Part shown: in pieces, positions 50,405 to 60,794 of the stretch
Layout: each line of letters begins with the position of its first letter
Numbering within the stretch: the stretch's first letter is position 1
DNA from: Mercurialis annua
Taxonomy: Eukaryota; Streptophyta; Magnoliopsida; Malpighiales; Euphorbiaceae
Length of the DNA: 64,000 nt
NCBI RefSeq assembly: GCF_937616625.2
Contig: NC_065570.1
Span: 5,032,001-5,096,000 of the forward strand
Direction: 5' to 3'
Program-made: the position numbers and the translations under genes
Notes under the pieces: model-generated
Told to the model about the DNA's origin: nothing
Databases searched by the model: none
Seen by the model: only the letters and a program-made list of their open reading frames with translations

Positions 50405-50829
50405 TGATGGATAAAGGACCAGAACAAGGGACAAGACTCACTACAACGGCCCTGAATATGGACCCAGAGACTGATCTATCTAGTCAGGTCCCTGACCCAG
50501 TACGCAGCTATAACAGCTGAAGATATCAAGATAACACCGAAATCCCTTAAGATCAGGGATAGAGGCGAATCTCAAAGAGATAACTGAGACTAATAGAGAA
50601 ACAATCCTATTATGATACAAAGACTATGCAATATATATATAGACGAAGCCTAAGCCAGGTAACTGTCATATTCACTTCTCATCATTACTTTCACTGATAC
50701 CTCACCAGAGACTGACTTAGGCATCGGAGGGTGTTCGAGCCAACACCGGCTCGAATCCTTCTAACCTGTTGATCTTAGCAGGTGGGAGCTCAGCGACAAT
50801 AGTGACAAAGACGATCATCAAAACCATCA
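50405..50829 (+). repeat. 5' LTR of the Tat element
   Basis: It starts TGATGGATAAAGG and ends AAAACCATCA, giving TGATGG/CCATCA inverted tips. A TATA box (TATATATATAG) lies near 50631. Confidence 0.95.
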
Positions 50830-50831
50830 TT

Positions 50832-50849
50832 TGGCGCCGTCTGTGGGAA
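50832..50849 (+). promoter_or_regulatory. Primer binding site of the Tat element
   Basis: TGGCGCCGTCTGTGGGAA starts two bases after the 5' LTR. It is TGG-initial, complementary to a tRNA 3' end; the tRNA species was not verified. Confidence 0.8.
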
Positions 50850-50896
50850 CGACATTCGTTTCTAATATAAGTTTTAATCTTGGTTTTGAAGACGGA

Positions 50897-53800
50897 ATGG
50901 AGGGAAGAGAAGAACCACCACCGCCGGGAGTGGTCGTGACAACAACAGGCTTACCAGCAAGCAGTGGTCCGATCATCCCACCCCTGATACCCGAAGGAGG
51001 AATCAGAATTAGCGTTCCGATCTCCAGTGGGACCATACCAGCAACCACGGGGATCGCGTACGACATCACACCACCACCCATGATGAGAAACGTTCAGGGC
51101 ATACACCCACTGAGGAACACAACCTCGCCGTGGGGATATTACACTCCACAATACCAGCCATCTATGACCTATCAGCAACAGGCAGGAGGATGGTATCCAG
51201 GTTACTATCCGTGGAGTCAACCTAACCAACCAGGGTATCCGCGACCCGTCCAGCCTATTCCTTTCCCGTCTCTGGACACAGAAGGGACAGTGACGTCAAC
51301 GGCGCAGATACCCCCATACGTACCCCAGGGGGTGCCTATGCCACCCCTCTATCATGAGGCAGTAATGAAGAGCATCAATGACTTCCAGGACCACCTGATA
51401 GGACTAGCAAGAGATCAGGAGAAATTCGCAGGAAAGCAAAATCAGGGAGTTGACGTAGGAACCAGACGTGGAAAGGACCCCCCAGTCACCAAGGAAAAAG
51501 AAAGAGGAAACGCACCGAGAAGAGGACAATCGGAGCCCATACTACAAAAGGAGAAGGAGCAGCTAGACAAGGGACCAGGAGCAGTCCCGCTCCTGGGAGA
51601 TAAGACGGCCCAGGAGAAGGTCGTAGAAGCAGCGGTGCGGAATAGCGGTCGAATTCATGTAATCGAAGACGACAAATCAAAAGGAACCAAGATGCCAGGG
51701 AAACACAGCAAAGACGCGGAAAGCCATTCATCCAACAAGAGGAAGGGAGCGGACGAAAGGAGCAACATTGACGAGAAAATTAAGAACGCCATGAAGAAAT
51801 ATCAGAAAGAAGGCAAGGGAGCAGAGGAAGAGCGAGAGGACGAAGATTCCCCACTCAACTCAGAGATACAGTCGGTAAGGTTCCCTTCGAGGTTTAAACT
51901 ACCAACTTTTGAGCCTTTTGATGGAACAGGAGATCCGAAAAGCCACATCTCAAAGTTCAAGACGATCATGATGCTACAAGATGTGACTGATCCCATGCTC
52001 TGTAGAGTGTTCCCTGCGACGTTAAAAGCATCGGCGCAAAAATGGTACTCATGTCTTAAGGCAGGGTCAATAAGTTCCTTCTCCGACTTAGCATCGGCAT
52101 TCAAAGCAAGGTTCAGAACAAATATCCCCATGCAGAAGAGTTCCAGCGACTTGAGGAAGTGCAAGCAAGGAGAGCAGGAGACCCTCAAAAATTTCGTAGA
52201 AAGATTCAACAAGGAAGCAGTGCAAATCGAAAACCTGAACCATGACACAGCCATCGAAGCAATGAAGATGGGAACAAAGTTTGAAGAACTCCGTGACAAG
52301 ATCCTGATGAAAAAGCCAACCACCTTTCAAGACTTAATGCTGATCGCTCATAAATATGTGGAACTAGACGAAGCCAGAAGAACCCTCACGAAACAACATG
52401 AGCACACCAAACAGGATAGTTCCAGATATCGAGGGAAGAAGGAGGAAGAACGGCCACGGACTCAGCGATATGGCGCAGGGCACAGACCCTACGACTTCAC
52501 CCCGTTGAATAAAGCCCCAGTGTACATACTCAGCTGGATGAAACAGAATCGAGTGATGTTCAACACACCCCGGAAGATGGACCCGGACATCCAGAGAGAC
52601 AAGAGCAAATACTGTCGCTTCCATGAGGGCTATGGCCACGACACGGACAGATGTTGGGACCTCAAAAGAGAAATAGAGCAGCTAATCCAGTCTGGACTCT
52701 TGAAGAAGTTTGTCAACGACAGACCAGGAGACAAAAGAAAAGGGGAGTTAACAGAAAAGGAGGAACAAAACAAGAAGCAGAAGGAGGTCGCAGGCGTAGT
52801 AAACGTGATAGAAGGAGGAGAGCCCTACAGCAATAATCAAAAAAAGAAAAGAAACAGAAGAGGGTCGGCCACGGTGTTCACAATTGAAAGAGAAGTAATC
52901 CCAGAGATATCATTCGGACCAGACGATGGACATCACGTGAAGGGACCACACAATGACGCGTTGGTGATAGAAGCCATAATCAGGAATCACCTAGTAAAAC
53001 GGATACTGGTAGATGAAGGCAGTTCCGTGAACTTATTAACCTTGGAGGCATTCAAAGAGATGAAAGGCTCAACAACAGACCTGCGGAAGTCCTCAGTCCC
53101 ACTAGTAGGCTTGGGAGGAGCACCAATACGTCCAGAAGGGACAGTAAGTTTATATGTAGAATTGGGAAATAGAAGTGAAGGGCCAGTCAAAAAGATGCAT
53201 GCTCAGTTTAATGTAGTAGACCTTCCACTGGCCTACAACAGCATACTGGGCAGACCATTCTTGTACCAGACGGGAGCAGTAACTAGCATCAGGCTGCTAA
53301 CCCTGAAAATGCCAACACCAGCTGGGATAATAGTGGTTAGAGGAGACCAGGAGATGGCCAAGGAATGCTGCTTGGTAACAACAAAGGAAGATGAGAGTTT
53401 GACTATTGAGGCGTTCCCAGGAGACGCAGTAGAAGAGGAGGAGTCACAAGGAGCAGAACCAGTAGGCGTCATGAAAGAGCTTCACCTAACTGAGACCAAG
53501 ATGGTCAAAGTAGGCACAGAGGTACCAGAAAAGGTAGCACATGAAATAACAGAGATACTGAAAAAGAACGTGGAATCTTTCGCCACTGAACCAACGGAGA
53601 TCGTGGGAATCAATCCCAAAGTAGCGTCGCACAAACTGAACGTGATCCCAGGCAGTGTACCCAAAGTCCAAAAGAAGAGGAGGTTCACTGAGGAAAGGCA
53701 GAAGATAATCGCAGACGAAGTAAACATTTTGGAGGCAGCAGATTTTATCCGCGAAGTTTTCTACCCTGAATGGGTGGCAAACGTCGTCCTAGTAAAGAAG

Positions 53801-56800
53801 GCAAACGGGAAGTACAGGATGTGTGTCGATTTCACAGACTTGAACAAGGCCTGCCCAAAGGACAGCTATCCGCTCCCCAACATAGACCAGTTAGTGGACT
53901 CAACAGCTTGTTATCTCCTATATAGCTTCGTAGACGCAGCACAGGGGTATCATCAAATACCGATGAAGGAGAAGGATCAAGAGAAAACATCATTCGTCAC
54001 AGACCGAGGGACATACTGTTACAAAGTCATGCCGTTTGGATTAAAGAACGCAGGAGCCACCTATCAACGTCTGGTCAACTTCATGTTCCAAGACCAGCTG
54101 GGGAGGAATGTAGAAGCCTACGTGGATGACATAATTGTGAAGAGCCTAACAGCAGAGGAACACGCCCAAGACTTAGAAGAAACCTTCAATGTCCTGAACA
54201 AGTTCGGAATGAAACTCAACCCGGCAAAATGCGCTTTCGGAGTTAAAGCAGGAAAATTCCTAGGCTATCTGATCAGCCAACGAGGAATAGAAGCAAACCC
54301 AGAAAAGATCCAAGCAGTGATAGATTTGAAGGCCCCCCAGAGTGTGAGAGACGTACAGAAGTTGAATGGCAGAGTCACGGCACTGGGACGTTTCATTTCT
54401 TCCTCAGCCAAAAAATGCCTGCCGTTTTTCAAACAACTCCGGAACATGAAAAAATTCAAATGGGATGAGGACTGTCAAGTCGCATTCGAAGAATTAAAGG
54501 CATTCTTGACCAACCCGCCCCTGCTGAGTAGGCCCGTAGCCGGGGAGAACCTGTACCTGTACTTATCGGTAGGGAGAGAGACCATCGCCTCAGTACTAGT
54601 ACGGGAGGAAGAGGAGGAGCAGTGGCCGATATACTATATAAGCAGAACGCTAAAAGGGGCTGAGCTCAATTACCCAACCATAGACAAACTTGCACTTGCC
54701 GTCGTCGTAACCACCAAAAAGCTCAAACCGTATTTCCAAGGACACACAGTCACAGTGCGCACAAACCAGCCTTTGAGGAAAGCATTGTACCGACCTGAGA
54801 CTTCAGGACGATTGGTCAGTTGGTCGGTACAATTGGGAGAGCACGACATCAGGTACGAGCCAAGGACAACTTTGAAAGCCCAGGCACTCGCGGACTTCGT
54901 GGCAGAGATGACAGAGAAACCGTGTGACTCAGCAACCGAGGAGTTGACATGGAACCTATTCGTAGACGGAGCCTCCAGTGACCAAGGAGCAGGAGCAGGT
55001 GTAGTCCTATTAGGACCTCACAAAATCGCAATTGAGTATGCAGTACACCTAAGCTTCAAGGCTACCAACAATGTGGCAGGTACAAATATGTTTTATTCAT
55101 TTCTCAGGCAAATATTTCTGCCATATGCTAACAATGTAGCAGAATATGAGGCCCTCTTAACAGGACTCGAAATCGCGATTGAAGTAAAGGCGGAAAAGCT
55201 AAAAATCCATAGTGATTCCCAACTAGTCACTAGCCAGGTGCTGGGACAATTCCAGACCAAGGACCAAAACATGGCGAAATACATGGCAAGAGCAAAGGAA
55301 CAACTCAAGAAGATCGAACAAAACGGAGGACAGTGGGAAATCATACCCATCCCCAGAGAAGAGAACACTAGAGCAGATGCAATAGCCAAGGCAGCCGCAG
55401 TGAAAAGCCAGCTATATGTATCACTCCAAATGAAGGAGGAGCGGTTAACACCAACGGTAGAGGAGCAGCAGGTGTTACCAGTCGCAGTCCTAGATCCATG
55501 GATGCAACCCATAGTGGCATATTTAGCGGACAGAGTCCTACCTGAAGGACGTGCCGAAGCGGCTAACCTAGTTCGAATTTCCTCCGTCTATTCACTAATA
55601 GAGGGAGCACTGTACCGAACCTCAGCCACACACCCATGGTCCAAGTGCATATCACTAGAAGAAGGAAGCTACGTCCTTCGGGAAATCCATGAAGGAGAAT
55701 GCGGAGCTCACGAGGGCGCAGTAACCTTATACAGAAAAGCAATGTTACAGGGATTTTATTGGCCCACGATGAAAAAAGACGCTGAAGAAATGGTCAAGAA
55801 GTGCGATAAATGCCAGAGATTTGGGTCGCTCATCAGAACCCCAGCCGCTCACCAGTCAACTATTGGAAGCCCTTGGCCCTTCATGATCTGGGGAGTAGAC
55901 ATACTGGGACCCTTTGTCCCAGCGAGAGGACAAGTCAAGTTTATAGTAGTCGCAGTCGACCATTTCACCAAGTGGATAGAGGTACAACCCATGAGCACCA
56001 TAACAAGTAAGAAAATCCAGAAGTGGTTATCAAACGAAGTCATGAGCAGGTATTTGGTATTTTTCATTTTTTCCTTTAAGTCAAAAGCAAAACAAAACCA
56101 CACATTAACATGTCACAGGTTCGGCACTCCACATGCCCTAGTCACAGACAACGGGAAGCAATTCGACTGCGCCAGCTTCAGAGATTTTTGCGCTGAGCTA
56201 GGAATTCTCTTAAAATTCTCCTCAGTGGCTCACCCGCAAACCAATGGACTAACAGAGGTCACCAACCGCACCATCCTTTCTGGAATAAAGAAGAGGCTAG
56301 GAGATTTAAAAGGGAGATGGGTTGATGAGCTTTATCATGTGGTCTGGGCCTATCGAACTACACCCAGAAAAGCAACAGGGGAAACCCCATTTCGCCTCAC
56401 GTATGGCACCGAAGCCGTTCTCCCAGTAGAACTGGGAATGCCAACCTTACGGGTCCAGGTCTTAGACGAAGATCGCAACGAGGAGTCCCTAAGGCTTTGC
56501 CTGGACCTCCTCGAAGAGAGACGACAGCAGGTAGCAATCCGAGCTGAGGCATATCGCAGACAGATGACCAAGTATCACAACGCCCGAGTCAAAGAAAGAA
56601 AATTCGAAGAAGGAGACTTAGTCCTGAAAAAGGCAGAAATTGGAAGAGGAGCCGCCGGAGTTGGAAAGTTAGAGGCCAACTGGGACGGTCCATATCGCGT
56701 AGTAGCAGTAGTCGGCAAGGGCGCATACAAAATAGCTCACCTAGATGGGACTCCATTACCTCGCACTTGGAATGTTGAAAATCTGAAGCTATACCTTCAG

Positions 56801-56803
56801 TAA
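50897..56803 (+). CDS. Gag-Pol polyprotein of the Tat element
   Basis: From the first ATG (50897; upstream codons overlap the primer site) one frame runs 1968 codons. Residue positions are approximate. The Gag core spans 330-500 (FKLPTFEPFDGTGDP). A zinc-knuckle-like CRFHEGYGHDTDRC lies at 573. The protease motif LVDEGSS at 705 has Glu between Asp and Gly. Reverse transcriptase begins at 956, with YVDD at 1075. RNase H lies at 1200-1335, and a second, archaeal-type RNase H starts at 1354 (LFVDGASSDQGAGAG). The integrase has an HHCC finger from 1597 and D-D-E at WGVDILG, VTDNGKQ and LTEVTNRT. It replicates and inserts the element. Two short in-frame inserts, 55080-55142 and 56050-56118, look like introns; removal would leave 1924 aa. 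Confidence 0.93.
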   Translation: MEGREEPPPPGVVVTTTGLPASSGPIIPPLIPEGGIRISVPISSGTIPATTGIAYDITPPPMMRNVQGIHPLRNTTSPWGYYTPQYQPSMTYQQQAGGWYPGYYPWSQPNQPGYPRPVQPIPFPSLDTEGTVTSTAQIPPYVPQGVPMPPLYHEAVMKSINDFQDHLIGLARDQEKFAGKQNQGVDVGTRRGKDPPVTKEKERGNAPRRGQSEPILQKEKEQLDKGPGAVPLLGDKTAQEKVVEAAVRNSGRIHVIEDDKSKGTKMPGKHSKDAESHSSNKRKGADERSNIDEKIKNAMKKYQKEGKGAEEEREDEDSPLNSEIQSVRFPSRFKLPTFEPFDGTGDPKSHISKFKTIMMLQDVTDPMLCRVFPATLKASAQKWYSCLKAGSISSFSDLASAFKARFRTNIPMQKSSSDLRKCKQGEQETLKNFVERFNKEAVQIENLNHDTAIEAMKMGTKFEELRDKILMKKPTTFQDLMLIAHKYVELDEARRTLTKQHEHTKQDSSRYRGKKEEERPRTQRYGAGHRPYDFTPLNKAPVYILSWMKQNRVMFNTPRKMDPDIQRDKSKYCRFHEGYGHDTDRCWDLKREIEQLIQSGLLKKFVNDRPGDKRKGELTEKEEQNKKQKEVAGVVNVIEGGEPYSNNQKKKRNRRGSATVFTIEREVIPEISFGPDDGHHVKGPHNDALVIEAIIRNHLVKRILVDEGSSVNLLTLEAFKEMKGSTTDLRKSSVPLVGLGGAPIRPEGTVSLYVELGNRSEGPVKKMHAQFNVVDLPLAYNSILGRPFLYQTGAVTSIRLLTLKMPTPAGIIVVRGDQEMAKECCLVTTKEDESLTIEAFPGDAVEEEESQGAEPVGVMKELHLTETKMVKVGTEVPEKVAHEITEILKKNVESFATEPTEIVGINPKVASHKLNVIPGSVPKVQKKRRFTEERQKIIADEVNILEAADFIREVFYPEWVANVVLVKKANGKYRMCVDFTDLNKACPKDSYPLPNIDQLVDSTACYLLYSFVDAAQGYHQIPMKEKDQEKTSFVTDRGTYCYKVMPFGLKNAGATYQRLVNFMFQDQLGRNVEAYVDDIIVKSLTAEEHAQDLEETFNVLNKFGMKLNPAKCAFGVKAGKFLGYLISQRGIEANPEKIQAVIDLKAPQSVRDVQKLNGRVTALGRFISSSAKKCLPFFKQLRNMKKFKWDEDCQVAFEELKAFLTNPPLLSRPVAGENLYLYLSVGRETIASVLVREEEEEQWPIYYISRTLKGAELNYPTIDKLALAVVVTTKKLKPYFQGHTVTVRTNQPLRKALYRPETSGRLVSWSVQLGEHDIRYEPRTTLKAQALADFVAEMTEKPCDSATEELTWNLFVDGASSDQGAGAGVVLLGPHKIAIEYAVHLSFKATNNVAGTNMFYSFLRQIFLPYANNVAEYEALLTGLEIAIEVKAEKLKIHSDSQLVTSQVLGQFQTKDQNMAKYMARAKEQLKKIEQNGGQWEIIPIPREENTRADAIAKAAAVKSQLYVSLQMKEERLTPTVEEQQVLPVAVLDPWMQPIVAYLADRVLPEGRAEAANLVRISSVYSLIEGALYRTSATHPWSKCISLEEGSYVLREIHEGECGAHEGAVTLYRKAMLQGFYWPTMKKDAEEMVKKCDKCQRFGSLIRTPAAHQSTIGSPWPFMIWGVDILGPFVPARGQVKFIVVAVDHFTKWIEVQPMSTITSKKIQKWLSNEVMSRYLVFFIFSFKSKAKQNHTLTCHRFGTPHALVTDNGKQFDCASFRDFCAELGILLKFSSVAHPQTNGLTEVTNRTILSGIKKRLGDLKGRWVDELYHVVWAYRTTPRKATGETPFRLTYGTEAVLPVELGMPTLRVQVLDEDRNEESLRLCLDLLEERRQQVAIRAEAYRRQMTKYHNARVKERKFEEGDLVLKKAEIGRGAAGVGKLEANWDGPYRVVAVVGKGAYKIAHLDGTPLPRTWNVENLKLYLQ
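55080..55142 (+). other. Putative 63-nt intron in the second RNase H domain
   Basis: The insert starts GTACAAAT and ends AATGTAGCAG, with a branch-like GCTAAC near its end. Removing it restores the expected NNVAEYEALL motif. It has no stop and is 21 codons long, so unspliced RNA also stays open. A near-repeat of AACAATGTGGCAG brackets it, so a small duplication is the alternative. Confidence 0.6.
56050..56118 (+). other. Putative 69-nt intron in the integrase core
   Basis: The insert starts GTATTTGG, has a T-rich 5' half and ATTAACAT near the 3' end, and ends TGTCACAG. Removal joins MSR to FGTPHALVTDNG, the family-typical sequence before the second catalytic Asp. It is 23 codons long and free of stops. 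Confidence 0.65.
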
Positions 56804-57143
56804 AAGATGTAACCACCATTCATTAATAAAGTTACTTCTTTTCTTCTCACTTTATTTAAATTTATTCATTTATGTCAGCTATATGAGTATAACCAGTAGT
56901 ATGACGAAGACACAGGACGCAGCCACACATGCCCATATATAAAAAAAAAAAAGGAGAGGAATGCAGTTAAAGCACATGACACAACAAGACGACTCTGCAA
57001 CCAGTCGCCAACACTTGAAAAACGAAAATACAAATTGTTCGGTTAATCAAAAGAAGGGAGTCTACTATAAAGACTCCCCAACTACGTACAAAAGCTACCT
57101 AACAAGTAGCAAAGAAAAGAAACATAACGGCTAAACACACGGC
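56804..57143. other. Spacer between pol and the antisense gene
   Basis: Contains the probable pol 3' UTR and an A-rich tract at 56940. No ORF. Confidence 0.6.
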
Positions 57144-59222
57144 CTATACATCTTCCTCTGGCAGGGTCGCTCCCTCCTTTGGACCAACAGCATCTCCTAC
57201 AGGAAGCAAAATGTCAATTGGGTCCACGTCACCCAGCCCTTGGTCTGAGGCACTAACTTCAGCTTCAGGGGTCAACTCAGTAGATGGCACAATCACCTCA
57301 GTCCCAGCAAGAATTTCAGAAGAAGGCGTCACTTCCTTCTTCTCAGCACCCGTGACATTCTCCTCGGACCCAATCGCATCAATAGCCCCATCATTAACTG
57401 CATCCGACGGAAGAATAGGAGAAACACTACGCCCGGCTTTCTTCGCAGCCACCTTGGCCGCAACACGCTGACCCAGCGCGCGGAGATCAATGGACAGAAA
57501 CTTACTTATATCATACTCTGGGTAATCTGCACGCACAATTTTAATAACGGTAGAGCAGAAATCAGTCAAACACCCACTTACGTACACATTAGCATCCTGT
57601 TTGCTACTTCTCTGCTCCTGCAACAACTTGTCATAGGAGAGCCTCAATTCCATCAGAGCATTCTCACGATCAGAGACCTTTTTCTCCATAATTTTCAGGC
57701 GATCAGCAGCCGTCTGACTCAGCTTGGATAACCTGACCTTCTCCGCAGCCGCAGTAGCCCGAAGGGAAGCCATTTCCTTTTCATGCTTGTGACTTAAGGA
57801 CACCATCTCATCTCGGTGACGACGCATCAAAGCATTCCCTTGCAAAAGCTGACAGAACACGATACAAATAAACGACTAAACAAAAACAGAAGAAAAGAAG
57901 AAAGAAAAGACAATGAGGAGAGCATTATTTCAAACCTGAAGTAAAGCGATGTCAACCCGGTCGCAGGCATCATTCTCCGAGAGATCGGTCCAGGACTCCA
58001 TATCCTGAGGGAATTGGACAAACTGCGAGAAAAGAGACGCAATACCAGGAGAGGTCACAGTCACATTGTCCACGTTTCGCTCCAACCACTCCCTGGGACT
58101 GGGGCAAGCGTCTAGGTTCATTTTCAGTCGCTTGGCAGAGCCCTGTTTGGCTTTGTCACGACCATCACGGTTCTTTTTAGCAGAAGGGGCAGCCAAGGTA
58201 GCATCCATGGTTTTCTCCAACTTCACCACAGGCTTAGGAGGGAGAGAAGTAGACGCTGGAACAACACCAGTAATCACAGGGACATCTTCATCAAAGGATA
58301 ATTTCAACGAATCCAGATAATTCTCACCCATATCTGCAGTTGCCGAAAAACAAACAAATCAAAAGACGAATAAACATCAAGTAGAAGGAAATAAGATAAA
58401 TTGAAGCATACCATGAGAGGCAGTCAGATCTACATAAGATCCAGTAGGAGAATTATGGCAAGATTGAGATAGGGTACCCTCACTCTCTAAAGGACCCTCA
58501 GTCACAGCACGAAGGGGCAACTCAAGATGAGGAAACTCTCGCAGAAGGTATTTATCTACTAGATCACAACAATCGTACATACAACTTTTGGCATCATCAA
58601 TAAGAGAATCTACTACCTCCAACTCAGTAGCAGAAAGGGGAGAGAAAGCCAACGAGGCTGCATCATCAACCCACTCGGTAGGAAAATCAACAAACGCTTC
58701 ATCATGACTGACAACAAAAAAGGACCGTTGCCAGCGTTTAGTGATCTTAGGGAGACCTTCAACTACCCTCTTACCCCTATGGGCAACTAAACGAACGTAA
58801 AATTCATTGTTGCGACGAGACACGAAGAACAGCTGGCTAAGGAGACCTAGAGAAGGGACTAAGCCCCGTTCGTGAGACAACTCAACGAAGCAACAAAGAG
58901 TCCTAATGGCGTTAGGGTGGATTTGAACCAGAGGAACTTGATAGTCCACAATAAAGGCTTTGATCAGAGGATCCAAAGGAAAACGCAAGCCACAACGCAA
59001 CTGTTCTTTATAAACGATAACCTTGCCGTCACCGACGAAGGTGTTAGCAGCAACTCGAGAACCGCAGACAGAAAGAGAATAGCTAAGAGGAATACCATAC
59101 TCTTCACGGAATTCAGCCAAAATCTCTTTATCGACATTGGAGGTAAAAGTATCAAGAGAATTCCTATAATCTACAGCCGTACCAGATGAGGGAAGAGAGA
59201 CAGAAGACCTAGTCCGAGGCAT
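57144..59222 (-). CDS. Antisense three-exon gene of the Tat element (Transposase_28-like N-terminal domain)
   Basis: Exons 59222-58412, 58333-57936 and 57848-57144 join in frame through GT-AG introns of 78 and 87 nt, giving 637 aa. Exon 1 has the pattern of the plant domain called 'putative gypsy type transposon': LRCGLRFPLDPLIKAFIVDY, then QIHPNAIRTLCCFVEL and a basic KRWQRSFFVV block. Exon 2 is Lys-rich and polar. Exon 3 opens with a long coiled coil (RHRDEMVSLSHKHEKEMASL and following heptads), then an alanine/acid-rich tail. Antisense extra ORFs downstream of pol are known in Tat elements, but no role is established. Coding quality equals that of pol. Transcription must start within or near the 3' LTR on the minus strand. 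Confidence 0.82.
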
Positions 59223-59647
59223 TGAATCAATTACACTACTAATAAAGCAGATGAAAGAGATTTACCTGATAAAAGGAGGAAGAAAACACCCAAAGATTGA
59301 AGGAAATGAAGCCGAAGCAAGAGCAGATCAGAGGAGGAAGAAGGAGCAGTTAAAAGAAAAAAAAAGGAAATTTGAAAAAAGCATTTAAAGAAGCAACTAG
59401 AGAACCGTTAAGCGGTTACCTGCGTGAAACGTGGCGACAGGCGGAAGTCCAGGGGATTTCAAATGATTACAAATTTTGAAATTTTAAAAAAAATTAAACC
59501 AGCTCCATAAGCGCCCAAGTAAAAACAACGGGCTGGGCCTAGGTAATTTTTTCTAAAGCAAGCACGCCGAAAACCAAACCCGACAAAGTAACGGCCCCAA
59601 CAAGCAGTCGCACAAACAAGCATAAATACTTGGTCAAACTGTTTTTC

Positions 59648-59659
59648 GGGAGGGGCTAA
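59648..59659 (+). promoter_or_regulatory. Polypurine tract of the Tat element
   Basis: GGGAGGGGCTAA directly precedes the 3' LTR and would prime plus-strand DNA synthesis. Confidence 0.75.
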
Positions 59660-60084
59660 TGATGGATAAAGGACCAGAACAAGGGACAAGACTCACTACA
59701 ACGGCCCTGAATATGGACCCAGAGACTGATCTATCTAGTCAGGTCCCTGACCCAGTACGCAGCTATAACAGCTGAAGATATCAAGATAACACCGAAATCC
59801 CTTAAGATCAGGGATAGAGGCGAATCTCAAAGAGATAACTGAGACTAATAGAGAAACAATCCTATTATGATACAAAGACTATGCAATATATATATAGACG
59901 AAGCCTAAGCCAGGTAACTGTCATATTCACTTCTCATCATTACTTTCACTGATACCTCACCAGAGACTGACTTAGGCATCGGAGGGTGTTCGAGCCAACA
60001 CCGGCTCGAATCCTTCTAACCTGTTGATCTTAGCAGGTGGGAGCTCAGCGACAATAGTGACAAAGACGATCATCAAAACCATCA
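59660..60084 (+). repeat. 3' LTR of the Tat element
   Basis: Same length (425 bp) and, by eye, the same sequence as the 5' LTR. The target duplication CGAGG follows at 60085-60089. Confidence 0.95.
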
Positions 60085-60180
60085 CGAGGTGATAATGTGA
60101 ATATAATAGTATGATAAGATTTTATGATAATAGTATGATAATATGATACATGCATGAAATAATAGTATGATAATATCATA

Positions 60181-60790
60181 AAATTTATTTTTTATTATTA
60201 ACATTCTTTTAAGTAAATTAAAAAATAAAAAATAAACTATACTAATTTTGTGAAAATATTATGATAATATTATTTTGAAAAATTGAAGAGATATAGGAAA
60301 AAAAAAGGCATCATGTAATTAAAAAAATATTTATAATTAGTTTAAAGAACGAAGGAAAATAAAGAAATGAAAAAATTGAATAAAAAAAAAACACCAACAA
60401 GTATTACTTAAAGATGAGTACAAAAGATTGATAATTGATAAAAACAAAAGAAATATGGCCTGCATGTGTAAAGGCTGACGCACAAAGAGAGAAAAAGAGT
60501 GTGAGAGAGATGATGATTGGATAGAGAATATAATTACAAATATTTAAAACACGGGGAGTAATATTTAAATAAAATTAAAATTTTGATTTATTAGTGCTGA
60601 TTTTTTCATGTTGAGATGTAAATCGAAATAAAAACATACTACTGAGATGAAATAAAATGAATTCATGAGCAAAGAAAATTCAAAGGAAAAACATTGCCGA
60701 AAGCGATTCTGTCATACAAGTCTACAAAGCTACCAAGAATTTACTTGATAGCTGTCCATTACAAACATAAAAACTTGAGAAAAGAAATTT
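60181..60790. other. AT-rich upstream region of the LRR gene
   Basis: It holds no ORF. Its reverse complement resembles 48950-49300 (GATTTACATCTCAA against GATTTTCTACCTCAA, then pyrimidine-rich stretches), so it may be the right arm of a large inverted element. Confidence 0.4.
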
Positions 60791-60794
60791 AACA

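Larger units (their letters stand above)
50405..60084 (+). mobile_element. Complete young Tat-type Ty3/gypsy LTR retrotransposon, 9680 bp
   Basis: Two 425-bp LTRs look identical by eye, and the insertion has a perfect CGAGG duplication (50400-50404 and 60085-60089). Inside are a primer site, an uninterrupted gag-pol ORF, an antisense spliced gene and a polypurine tract. Two RNase H domains and the antisense ORF between pol and the 3' LTR are known features of the Tat lineage. No chromodomain follows the integrase. Every part needed for autonomous movement seems present, and the LTR identity implies a very recent insertion. Confidence 0.93.

Noticed and set aside
50831..50896. Extension of the Tat polyprotein upstream of 50897
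   Set aside because: The first codon is TTG and the stretch overlaps the primer binding site; the first ATG is 50897.
51486..52330. Long minus-strand ORFs over gag
   Set aside because: They are shadows of the plus-strand polyprotein, with no motifs of their own.
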